DNA of 64,000 nucleotides from Lunularia cruciata (taxonomy: Eukaryota; Streptophyta; Marchantiopsida; Lunulariales; Lunulariaceae). Where the stretch lies: assembly GCA_948567375.1 (NCBI GenBank), contig OX419760.1:24924001-24988000 (forward strand), read 5' to 3'. Positions 1-11,685 of this stretch are shown here, in pieces (positions within the stretch are counted from its first letter, which is position 1; every line of letters starts with the position of its first letter). The notes under the pieces were generated by a model. It did not search any database and had not been told where the DNA came from. It saw only the letters and a list, made by a program, of their open reading frames with translations. A program made the position numbers and the translations under genes.

Positions 1-3000
1 ATATCTTTGCTGAATCTATTTTAAAAATTGTAAGTATTACTCATGGTTCATATATTATTTAAGAGATCCTATAGCCGTGGAAATTATCAAATTGTCAAGT
101 GTGAACTACTTAGTAAAATAAATCTAATTTCAATCTAAAAAGTTTCTTTTGGGACATATTAATTTTTTTATATTAGAGGAGCTTCCTTTTTTAGTGTGCA
201 AGATTTCCTTGAAAAATTTCAATAGTGAAACTTTTATCGAAATATCCGGGAGTGAGAATTTACTCATGAATGTCCTTTGGGTTTCAACAAAATAATTGAA
301 ATATGATTAAAGTAAGATTTTCTTAATGAATGGAGAGAGCATGAAGAAAAGAAGAAAGAATTAAAATAGTCATCAGTTAAGGATTAAAAAAGTATGAAAA
401 TAGATCAAATGAGCTTAATTTTTAGAACAACAAATCCATGGGTATCATAGGCCAAATAGTATAGATTCTCTGGAGAATGAGCTTCAAGATTATAGTATAC
501 AAGGAAGTAACTATTTCTTAAATATAAATTTTAAGACCTGCGTGTCCATAGTTTCCAACCTTAACCTGAGGGAATATTATTTTCATATTAATATCGACTT
601 GATGTAAATTATCATAATAGTAAATTTCAAGAAAAAATTTCTTTAGAAAATTATCTAAGATGAAATTAATATTCATAATTTTTTAGATTTAACTCTATGT
701 AATTCATTTAGGAGATCCTGAATAATTTTGTACAAGGACCTAAATTTCTTAAATGAATGGGAATGAAAGTACTCTTAAATTATTAGAAAACACTAATAGT
801 TTGGAGTGGAAGGAGAGCTGATATATGAGCAATAATCAAACTTACTAAGTAATTGATACTTCAATAAGTAGTCATAATTATGGTAAATATGTGTATTACA
901 AACCTTGACTGTTTGAAGACAGAAATAGAGAAATTCTGTTTCTAAAGGTGATATTATAAAACTTTTCCAAATCAGTTTATTCTTGTATTATATTTTATCT
1001 TCTAATGCATTTTATTTGAAAATATCAAATAAGTTAAATTTTAAATGGATATAATAACAAGAAAAGGACTAGAAATCTATATTTTATCTAAAGATATAAT
1101 TTGATTGTTCTTCAAGATTATGAGATGGATATTTATCATAACATTTTATCTTTATGATGAAATATACTTTTATCCAATAAATATTACTATATCATTTCCA
1201 AGTGATTAAAATATCTTATATTACATCAATTAGTTTGATTGGTATTAAATATGATTTTATATCCAACTAATCATTTTAAATATTTAAGGTTACCATAAAA
1301 AAGAAACATCAAAAGTCAAATACATGAATAAAGATATGCTTTGTAAGAGAGAAACATAAAGATAATGAGAGAACATAATACAATAGCTTAGGCTAAATTA
1401 TGACAAAATTCATTTAATTATATTTTAGACTAGATAGATTTTTCTCTAAATAATCTTCCATGCATTCAATATTCTTCTCCAAAATCAAAATCAAGTTGAT
1501 TTAAGATCAACATAGAAGCAACTGATTAAACTAAATATATGAATAAAAAAGCTCTTAAACTGTTACAAATTTTTATCTGTCTTAATTTTACTTATCTTTA
1601 GGAATATATAAAAAGGAATATGTTTAAAACCATTCATAATAATCAATGCATGAATTGGTTCAACAAAAACTATAATTTTTTTAGTTTTGATTCGTTTTTT
1701 GACTTTATACTAAAACTATATTTTTTCAGTTTTGATTCACTTTTTGACTTTAAAATGCAAATCTAGGGATAACCATCATGAGCTTATTATATCTATTTAA
1801 TTATTTTAGATTCATTAATTTATCAATTTTTTGCATACATTCTTACTTCATTGTTCTTATTATAATAACTTATAGATTTTATTCTCTATTTATTTAAGTG
1901 TACTTTTTGCCAAATTTTTAGGTCAGTATGGAGTAAAATCTAATAATATGCAGGTTTAGTATTTTCTTTTATTTCATTGGATCTAAGTGTATTATAATAT
2001 GTGTAAATTGGGCACTTTTAAGAATAAAATGATAAAATTTAGAAAGCATAAACTAAAATATAACAGTTTATGACAAAAAATGTTTAGAAAAGAAACTAAC
2101 AAATTGCATATACCTTCATAGATATTTTTCTATAAGAAGAAATGACTCAATCTAGAGATACTAAAACAATAATATTAAATACTATAAGCCACCAATAGAA
2201 GATGATATTAGATGTAGAAAACTCTACACTTTACTAATTAATACTTATAATAAAAGAAAACAAGATTTAATCTGGATGTCCTAAAAGTTAAGACTAGGAT
2301 ATATTGTGAGCAATAGATAGAAGCAACCATATGCAAGCAAGACCTCCAGGTTTTATAAAGTAGGTTTTGAGAAAAATCATCCATAATTATAAACATGTCA
2401 ATTTAAAACAAATTTCAATCATTAATTTTAATAATCTTCACTATCTAATCTTTAGAGGTCCTTGGAGGTCCAAAATTATCATTTGAAGAACTTCTCCTTT
2501 TTGAGTGAGTTTGTTGTAAGTTAGCAATTGAGCATGCAATCTTGATATCTTGAGTAAAAAATTTCCTTGATAACTTTGTAAGTTGAAGTTCTAAATTGTT
2601 GTCTTCCCATAAGTATGCAAGTTTTTGAAAACAACTTAACAACAAAAGTATCTTCAAATTTTGCTACATACCATTGGGCCAAAACCTACTTTAAGTTGTC
2701 TTGCTATCATCAATGTATGATCAGGCATCTATTATTTTGGCAATGTAAAATTCTGGCAACCACACCAAATGCAATATGCAACCACACAAATGAATATATC
2801 CCTTGCTAGTTTTTTAGAAAGACCTTGATCATAACCTTGATGGTCTTTTATTTATTACACAATGAGATCTAATTTAGACAAACCCAACTAACCAAATATA
2901 ATGATCCTTTTTAGTCATATTGGACAGGTGTTGGTATATCAATGACTTCTTGCTTCTAAGTCATTGCTCTAAAAGCAACTTTGAGCAAACTATAGACTTT

Positions 3001-5714
3001 GTTCATTAACCCAACCACATTCAAGTAAATCTAACTCTAACTATAGTATTCAAGTGCATACTAGAGAACTTAGCTCATTGTGGTTAGTCTACTCAACAAA
3101 GAGTCTAGCCTGCTTAGCAACTTAGTAGCGTGTTGAACTTGATTAACATCCTAATAATATCATTAAAAAGTTAATATTCATTCTTATTTAGTCGCTTCCT
3201 TACTTGTTGCTTATCTTTATATTACTAATACACAAACCCCTTTATATTACAATAATTCTTCTTTGGTTTTTCAATAGATCTCATTGGAAATTAGCTCAAA
3301 TGAAAAAAACAAGTTGTGTAAATAAGTAATAACAAGAAAAAAGTAATAATAAATAATAAGTAGATGTGCAAAATGTTCTTAATTTTTGTAATCATATGAC
3401 ATATTTTATTTATTCTAAACACTCCTTATCAAAGTATGTTGTTTCCTATTTTTACCATTTGGGCAACCAACACCACACACCATTGGTCCACCAAACTCCA
3501 TGTGAGATGAAGCTCAACATGCCCGTTCATTCAAGTTTTCAATGTGTGGCTAAGCCACATGCATCAGCATCAGTTAGTACATGCATGATACTCAAAGTCC
3601 ACTTATTCACCTCAAGAATTTTGAGAATGCATATTAGTATAGATTCTTATGTACACATAATGCTGTAAATGTACTTATATATACTAAGTATTTTATGTAT
3701 ACATAATGCATCATACCTTATGCACACAAAATGTTTTAAGTGCATTAATATGCATCGAGCGTTTATATTTATAGTGCAAGACACTTTGGTGTGTTCAGCA
3801 TAATACTCCAAGTACACATCAAAGTGATATACTTTATATAAATATCATGCCTGCAGTACACATCAAATTATGTTGCATTGATGTGCTATCAATGCATGTG
3901 CATAATATATTACTTGTACTAATAGGTATTGAGCATTTTGTACATATAATGTAATACACTTTATTGTGTTATCTTTTGCATGTGTAAGGCTCCAAGTACA
4001 CTAATATAAATTGAGTGTTTTACATGCAATAAATGTAGCATAAGTTTGAATGCTACTTTATGCATTGCAAATGCTTTAAAAGTAGCATTCATAATGCTAC
4101 AAACTACTTATATGTACAAAATATTTTGCAGACATACTGCAATGAACATTAACATGTTACATTATATGTATATTAATATGTTTTAATGTATAGCTATAAT
4201 ACTCATAGTTCACTAGTATCTTAGTATAGTACATACTATATAACAAGATGATTGAAACAATCCGTTTTTCATTAGTTTGATTGCAACTCATAAGCATTTG
4301 ATGTAGATACTAAGGAAGAATGATAGGACAAGGAAGAGAGAGAGATATTCTAATTCTCCAATAGCATAACATAGATTTATTAGTTTAGGATATAGTGAAG
4401 GATAGAGTTAGTCATGAGAGGTCATGAATGCATATACTTGCAAAACTCTGCTATTGGAATAAAGTAATTTATCTCTTCTTTTCCATGGTTATTTATTGGA
4501 ATAAATATATCATATATTGAGAGCTTATCTTTTATGACCCACTTGAACAAAGAATGATTATCTTTGAGTGATTTAATTTTAATAATTATTCTCAACAAAT
4601 ATTTAATAGAGTATAAATATTAAATAGTGAATTATTATTATTACATTTATATATCTCAGTATGCATTTTGATATTTAATATGTATCAGATCCCAGACGGA
4701 CAATTCTTGTACGTTTGGGATCTGATTAAATCATCAACTATTTGGTATATATTGAATTTAGTGTGGTTTGCATATATCTATGTTTCATTAAAGTTAAGTA
4801 GAATTTAAGCTTAAGTTAACTCAACTTTATTTCTCTTTTCTTGAAATAAATATAAAACCTAGATCCATAAAGATAGAAATCTATATATTAAATTAATACA
4901 TGGAAGTTAATAATGAAACTTCTCAAATGTTTAATTCATAATATCTATGTGGTCTTTGCATAGATTCAAAAATTCAAATTAAAACAATTTAAAAAATTAA
5001 AGTTCATGAAATACAACGGTATGATTACTATTTATTGTTTAGCTAACATTGACTGTAGATATGATCGGTATTGATATTAGTATAATTAACATTCATGAAC
5101 ATAATGTAACTTAAATTGTGTACACTAAGAGTACATAATATGCCAAAAAAGGGGTACTACTAGAGCTTTGCATATCATATGAATTAGAAAGTCAAGAAAA
5201 GCTAAGGAAACTTAAAGGTTTATATGTGACTAGCATGATGAAAAAAATTTATTATAGAATTTCTATTTTATTTGTAGTACTGATTTTAGGATAATGATAT
5301 ATTAACTATAAGATCAAGTACGTTACCTCAAGAAATAATGTAATAAAAAAATATATCCATTCTAATTTCTTTTTCCCAAATCTCAAAATTCTAATTTAGG
5401 CTATTATTAAGCTGATAATTATAATCTAATTTTTGTTCATCAATAATACCAAAAACATAATATATACATAGAATTTTAGATATACATAACCATGGTTCAA
5501 TCTTGTAGTAGGCAATGGGAAGGGAATGGAAGGATGATTCATGTTCCAACTTGTTAGTACATGGTATCAGTAACGGATGGTCTTAAGTCAATATAGTAAG
5601 TAGTCATGTATCTGCTTTGCAAGATGACCACTAGATGTTTGAAAAATAAAAAATGGACTCCAATGAATCAATCCTAGACAAGAAGAAGTAATGTGAATCA
5701 TGATTGATTTATTG
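1..5714. other. AT-rich intergenic DNA, no gene recognised
   Basis: Strongly AT-rich sequence with only short open frames, none resembling a known protein. Positions about 3560-4250 hold a loose, degenerate series of motifs built on TGCATAATG and AGTACAC, without a fixed period. No RNA gene, LTR pair or transposase was recognised. It is probably old, decayed repeat DNA; that is inference. Confidence 0.6.
4685..4725. repeat. Hairpin with 14-bp arms and 13-nt loop
   Basis: TCAGATCCCAGACG (4685-4698) is answered by CGTTTGGGATCTGA (4712-4725). The arms pair over 14 positions with a single G-T wobble around a 13-nt loop. It stands out in AT-rich surroundings because the stem is GC-containing. The function is unknown; a relic of a transposon terminus is possible. 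Confidence 0.6.
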
Positions 5715-5935
5715 ATATGTCCATTGCTCTACAGAGGGCAGTGGTTGGTGCAATCCATGCGTGAACAATCACATTAGGTGATGTTTTGTAGGATACTCCA
5801 TTTGTGTGTAAACTTGCATAGCTTGGATATCTTAGGTGCAGTATGGCAGATTTTTGATAGACTCTATTGGGGCTTAGCCCCATTTTACCTTTTTTGTCTC
5901 TCCCTTGTATGGCTTGATGGGGTCTTCCCATCCGC
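5715..5935 (+). mobile_element. 5'-truncated non-LTR retrotransposon 3' end
   Basis: This matches the last part of the ORF plus the 3' UTR of the element at 8425-11685 (compare 11420-11645). It includes the stop-codon palindrome GGGGCTTAGCCCC and the conserved tail with TCTCTCCCTTGTA and GATGGGGTCTTCCC. Everything upstream is missing, the usual product of incomplete target-primed reverse transcription. The copy has several indels and substitutions and encodes nothing intact. The exact ends are uncertain by about 10-20 bases. Confidence 0.85.
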
Positions 5936-8424
5936 GGTTGTGTCTTATTGATATATAGTTACACATTATATATAAAATATATTTAAAACAATAGATCTTA
6001 GAAAATTTATTTTTTATCATCCAGTAAGCATCAACTTTATGAGACCTATGAGACTCAAAACCCCAATTCAAAAAAGTATAACCCCTATTAAAGATTGAAC
6101 GAAACTCAAAATCCAAATTCAAGAAAATATAACCCTTATTAAATATTGAACGAAGAGTGTTATATTCTGCTTTCGGAGCACATTGATTGCCTCGTTGGAG
6201 ATGTCCGAGGTACATGCCTCAGGAATATTCCTCACCAATTCAAAATCAAAGAGAAGAAGGAAGTTGGCGGTCCTTCGCCAGAATATCTCCAGAATGCTTT
6301 TCCTACATTCGGTACGACAAAGTAACTTGATGATTCGCTCAGTGCTTCCGGGCAAACTACAAAATTGATACGCTGGCTCCTGACAGGATCTTGGTTGCAA
6401 TTCAAACAATTCTATACAAATGCGGTTAGTATGACTCTCGTGCTTCACATCCTAACACTGGACCTGACAATTCTTGTAGATAGCGCATACTAAACTCAAT
6501 TTTTACCCTTCTTCGTATATTCACGAGGCTTGTTGCTCCATCTGACAGACTTCAATGCAACTACAGTACTCTAATATCATAGTATCTGAGAGCGCTCTGT
6601 CCAGTCTCGCTCGACGCCCAGTTGGTCCTCACGTACAAGGTCTGTATATTGGAAGGCACTTCTTAGACTGTAGGTTCTGCATGGTATGGAATCTAAATAA
6701 GGATGCCAACGCAATAATGACTTTGTCATTAGGAATATATAGACACAAAACCCAAAAGCTTGGCAAAATGGAACAATAAAAGTTAGGAATTTCTTAGTCT
6801 GAAACACAGGAAACAAGAGGAAGAAAGCCCACCACATAGAACATAAGAAGAATGGGAAGACCCACAGGAAAGTAGGAAGTTACTAATGTTAAAACAGTCA
6901 AAACATACACCGTCAGAAGATCCAGAAGGGATTTGCAAGATTAAATTGGCTTCAACAGTCGGAGAAGAGAACTGTACCGTCTTCTATCTAGCGACGAAAC
7001 CAACATAATTTGATTCAAACAGTAAACTCCAAACGAAGTTTAAGAATAAAAAATCGACATCAAGGGAAATCGGAAATCAAACATGAATAGCAGAGCAAAT
7101 CCTGATAATCCGAAGTGAAGAGTCCTGTCTGTTTGAACTGAAAAGATATTCGGGGTACATTCTACTCAATCTGACCGTGTAGTGCACTGTTAGCGCATAC
7201 CTCATAGGGATTCTCGCATACCATTCTTGTTGGTGTTGTATGGTGTTGGTGCTAGTAGGTAGCCACCAGGTTTACAAAGGCTGGCTCCGCAGAATTTGTT
7301 CTTCCATCAGGCAATCCATTCCACAAGGATTGGCTTTTCGTTCGAGCACGACTCTTTGCACCGCTTTGACATACGATACTACTTATAGCTTCCAGAAGTA
7401 TCCTACCACCCTATTGAGCCGAGATGTATCCAACAATGGATGGAATATATAGAATGTTGGGAGAACATGTGCCACGTTTGTAGTCAAGGTGAAATTGGTG
7501 AAGGATAAAGAACTGGAGTACGGCAATCCATACCCAGACTTCTCATGCTTTTCACGTTTCAGTGCATCTTGACGAGGTCACTTCTACATCTCACAATTCG
7601 CTTCATGTGCTTCAGGCTAATTAGCATATGGTGTTGAGTTGCTCATCATCTAAGGAATATGGTTCCTGCCCATCGAACAAAAAGAGGTATTACAAAAGCT
7701 TTTATCTCTTGGACATCTACTTCAAACAAATGGAGACCTACACGTGACTTGGTTGACAGTTGGGAGAACCATGGTTCGTACTTGCTTTTGTGGTTCGAAC
7801 CCCATAAAGCGAGAAGACTACAGTAGATGACCTCCATACATAGACTTACAGTTCACAACTGGTTATAAATTTCGACAGACATATGAATCGCGAGGTGTAT
7901 ATGTATCTTTTGTTGATCGTTCGTTTGTATCGATGTTATCTCAAGCGTTAGGGTCTGCGGGGGAGTTGCGGGAGAGTGTGGAGACGGGAGAGGGGAGGGA
8001 GAGAAGTGAGACAATTTTGATAATTTCTGAGTGCTTTCTAGCATGTAGCATTCGAGTGAATAGAAGATTCTCTTCGTTTTTCAATTTCGGTTCCATTGGA
8101 ACCTAGATTGAAGACTATGTAGAATGGAGTAGAAAGTTACAAAGATTTTTAGCTTTTTTAGGGTTGAGAATGATCATTATACATTGAGAGTGATGGGTTG
8201 TGAATTTTCGTTTCTAATTTCTTGATTTTCATAATTAAATTCCATGTGAATTTAATTTGAAAATTTTGGAGATGGAAATTGAAAATTATGAGAGTTTATA
8301 AATTTTAGAGTTTGGAGAGATTGTTTTCTTATGTGAGTTGGGATGTGAGGGGTTGTGGTTTTGCAGATATGAGGAGACATGGAGAGGAGTATCATGTGTA
8401 ACTATCATTATTCTTGTGCTAGCC
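5936..8424. other. Intergenic, unresolved, possibly element 5' leader
   Basis: Composition is closer to the gene island than to the AT-rich flanks, but no open frame on either strand was recognised and no coherent exon chain could be built. The last few hundred bases before 8425 may be the 5' UTR of the non-LTR retrotransposon. A GGTTCGAACCCC box near 7793 lacks a matching tRNA fold. A spliced gene or non-coding transcript cannot be excluded. Confidence 0.4.
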
Positions 8425-11400
8425 ATGGCTACACCTTCCCATGTGGGGTCGCCTTGAGCAGGTCGGGATACACCATGCCCGGTGTGTCACCGACGCTTTA
8501 CCTCGCAAGGGGTAAAGACCTATGTGGGAAGGATGCACAAGGACTATGATTGGACCACTTGGGATGTCCACGTGAGACAAACGACCACATCGACAGTAGT
8601 GACACTCGGGATTACGCACGCTTCTTTTATACCTTTGTTGATCGTTTCAGGGATACCGATCGAGTCGTGGGAGTGGTTAGCTTTTCAGGCGAGTTGCATT
8701 TTGGGGTTATTTGAGACTAGTTTTTCATGTCCACGTCTATTCCATAGGCTACCCCGCACACTCCATGATGAGGCTAGACAAACTTTTTGCCTACCACTGG
8801 ATCGTTTGGCACGTGACCCCTTGGACGAGTTAGCATGGTTCCTATTCCTCCTACTCCCTTGATGGTGTCTTCATTATGCTAGAGGGGGATGCGCGGGGCA
8901 TAGAGAGGTGGCGGCTAGATTTAGTCAATTCCGAGCGGGGGATTGGGCAGCGCTTCAGGAGGAGTCTGTTAGGGCTACACGATTTAGGAGACAGGCATTG
9001 CCACAGGATACCACAGATTCCTCTCGATTATGACGATGTAGGACATTGAGTCCGGCGGGAGAGTTTAGTAGAGCACGAGCGCTACATCCTTTGTCTATAG
9101 CGAGTCCTACTGATGAGACCATCTCTTCCCTACGCTCATTGCATCCTATAGCAATAAAGGGACTAACACTAGAGGTCTTAGATTATCAGCCTGAGCAACC
9201 TTTATGTCTTGATAGGTCGCTATTTGCACAAGCATTGTGCACTGCCCCTCGCCTTTCCTCAGGAGGCTTGTCAAGGATGGTTTATGAGCACCTTAGAGAT
9301 TGCTTCCAAGCAGATGATCCTTCTAGTGGTTTTACCGAGTTGTTTCAAGTGGTTGCAGCAGTAGCAAGAGGAGACATTCCTATGTCTATTAGTCGGGTCT
9401 TAGGTGCTAGTCAACTTCTCGCGATTGAGAAGGACACGGGAGGCATTAGACCAATTGCTATTGGAGAGATCTTTTTGCGTTTGGTCAGTCGTACCATTGT
9501 CCTTCAACATTGTTCTCACTTTCGACATCACCTTAGTCCCCATCAGTTTGGAGTAGCTACACCTGAAGGATGTGAGGCTATATCTCTAGGCATTAGAGCA
9601 CTCCTAGATATCCATCCGGAGTGGGTCGTCCTATAGGTGGATGTTGAGAACACTTTTAATAGCGTCTCACGTGCATCCATCTTTAGAGAGCTTAGGGAGG
9701 CTGGTGGATCCTTGGTGAGTCTCATTCCTTTTGTGCGGTCTTTTTATGGCTCTCCGGCTTCCCTTTACTACCAGCATGGTGGTTCACAGGAGGGAGTCAC
9801 CGTCTTGGAGTCAGTTGTTGGTACACGACAAGGAGATCATTTGGGGGGGCCCTTATTTGCCATGGCTCACTTTAGAGCTCTCCTATCTACTACTTTGGCC
9901 ATGCCAGGTTGTGTATTTCCCTCCTTGGCAGATGATACACACATTGTAGGCCATGTAGATCAGATTAGGCAGGCCTTTGACTACTTGACTACCGAGCTAC
10001 ATCTAGTAGGCTTGAGAGTCAAGGTGTCAAAGTGTAGGGCATGGTCCCCTTTAGGTATCCCTCCACACCTTGAGCTTCCAGAGGGGTGTATCACATCCAC
10101 AGATGGACTTCGTGTTCTTGGAGTGCCAATAGGATCGGAGGATTTTGTCACACGCTTCTTGGACGCTGCCCTTGCAGAGGATGTTCTCCATGTGGATGAC
10201 CTTCCATTACAAGGAGATCCGCAGGTGGCATTTGGTATACTCTCTTCCAGTATTGCTCGTCAACCATCCTACCTCATCCGTACAGTTCCCTCCTCAACGT
10301 CCTTCCTATCACGTCGGAGAGCATTTGATAGGAGGATTATGGGAGTCTTTGGTGATATTATTGGACCAGGGACTTTTGAGTGTGTGATAGGGGATTTGGC
10401 ACGTAGACAGATGGCTCTACCAATCTCATGTGGTGGGGTTGGCTTGCTTTCTATGGAGGAGATGGCACCTATAGCGTTTTGGGGTAGTTGGGCTCTCTCA
10501 GCACCCCTACTTGCCTCTTGTTTTGTGGTTGCTGATAGGCCGGTTTTGGAGACTTATGTGACAGAGGTGGAGGGAGGATCCTTTTCTCTCCAAGTGTTAT
10601 TGCGGCAGACAAGAGATAGTCTATCCCCACGAGCACAAGAGTATTTTCCATCGTTTGCTTCACTATCGTCAGATTGGACTAGAGGTCTACAGTCTTCCTT
10701 GATGGAGCGACAATGTGAGCATACGCTACATTCTCTCTTAGTTGACTCGTCCATTCCTCAGGCTACTAGAGCACGTCTACGCTCTTGCTCCGACAAGGGT
10801 GCAGGCTCGTGGATCCTAGCTCGACCATGCATTAGGGCTTTTCGACTCGCACCGGCTACTTTCTCTACAACGATGAGGTTTTGCCTAGGTTTGGTCCACC
10901 CATATGCATCTTCACTACTCACTTGTGAGTGTGGTTCTACACTAGATGCAGCGGCGGTCCACATGACACGGTGTCCTTTTGGAGGACAGAGGATAGCTAC
11001 ACATGATGCCATTAGAGACATAGTGTTTGCTATGGCACGAGAGAGTGGATACTTAGCTCGGAGGGAGTGTTCGTATGCGTTGCAGACGACACATGTCAGG
11101 GCAGACTTATACTTGGTCCGAGATGATCAGGTGATAGTAGCGGATGTCGTGGTCACAGACCCTACGCGGGATACAGTTTTGGAGGGAGTGATTACCCATC
11201 TCCTTGGATGGGCGGCGAGTGCAGCAGCAGGTCGTAAGGTCTCCAAGTATAGGGGTATGCAGCGAGGTCACCTCTTTGTTCCTCTAGCCTTGGAGTTATA
11301 TGGAGCGATGGACACGACATTTGACACATTTGTTAGGGAGTGCCCGAGAGCTTATCATGTTAGGCGTCAGGGGATACCATTCTCACTCTCATACTTTGTA

Positions 11401-11589
11401 GCTTACTTTAGACAGCGTGTGTCTATTGCTCTAGAGAGTGCAGTGGCTGGTGCAATCCATAGGAGAGCAATCATATTAGATGATGTTTCTTCAGATGCTC
11501 CAGTTATGTGTAGACCGTACGATTTGGATAGCTCGGATATCTTAGGTGCGGTAGGGCATATTTCTCATACAGACTCTATTGGGGCTTAG
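8425..11589 (+). pseudogene. Finger-RT-endonuclease polyprotein, four in-frame stops
   Basis: A single frame of 1055 codons from ATG 8425. In order it shows a C2H2-like finger (CPVC at residues 18-21, later RMHKDY; the first expected His is Tyr in KTYVGRMH), then a reverse transcriptase. Palm motifs seen are GGIRPIAIGE, VDVENTFNSV (motif A), GTRQGDHLGGPLF and LADD (catalytic Asp pair, about 9928-9936). A knuckle CECG-x8-HMTRC (about 10924-10975) follows, then RADLYL and VADVVVTDP, which resemble a PD-(D/E)XK restriction-like endonuclease. Stops lie at 8455, 8860, 9031 and 9634, all in the same frame with no frameshift. Such proteins nick the target DNA and prime reverse transcription from the nick. 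Clade assignment is uncertain. As it stands the protein cannot be made without readthrough. Confidence 0.8.
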
Positions 11590-11593
11590 CCCC
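11581..11593 (+). repeat. Palindrome GGGGCTTAGCCCC containing the stop codon
   Basis: Five-base arms GGGGC and GCCCC surround TTA. The TAG stop of the retrotransposon frame (11587-11589) lies inside the structure. It is kept at 5.88 kb and, partly degraded, twice near 24.3 kb, but is exactly missing from the right-edge copy. It could form an RNA hairpin at the ORF/3' UTR border. Confidence 0.7.
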
Positions 11594-11685
11594 ATGTTAC
11601 CTTTTTTGTCTCTCCCTTGTACGGCTTGATGGGGTCTTCCCGTCCCTCATTTTTCCTAGGCGGTCGCCTTTTTCTTCTTTTGTTG

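Larger units (their letters stand above)
8425..11685 (+). mobile_element. Near full-length non-LTR retrotransposon, RLE-like type
   Basis: One long reading frame (8425-11589) is followed by a 3' UTR of about 100 bases that recurs, 5'-truncated, at 5715-5935, 24222-24400 and 63591-64000. No LTRs flank it. The order finger, reverse transcriptase, CCHC knuckle and endonuclease-like region is that of non-LTR elements using a restriction-like endonuclease (R2-like plan), not the N-terminal apurinic endonuclease of typical plant L1 elements. The 3' limit near 11685 is set by similarity to the copy at 24.3 kb through a GGTCGCC-TTTT motif. The 5' limit is not defined, and no target-site duplication was identified. 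Confidence 0.8.

Noticed and set aside
7785-7810. GGTTCGAACCCC resembling a tRNA B box
   Set aside because: No matching A box at the right distance and no acceptor or anticodon stem could be paired, so no tRNA gene was called.
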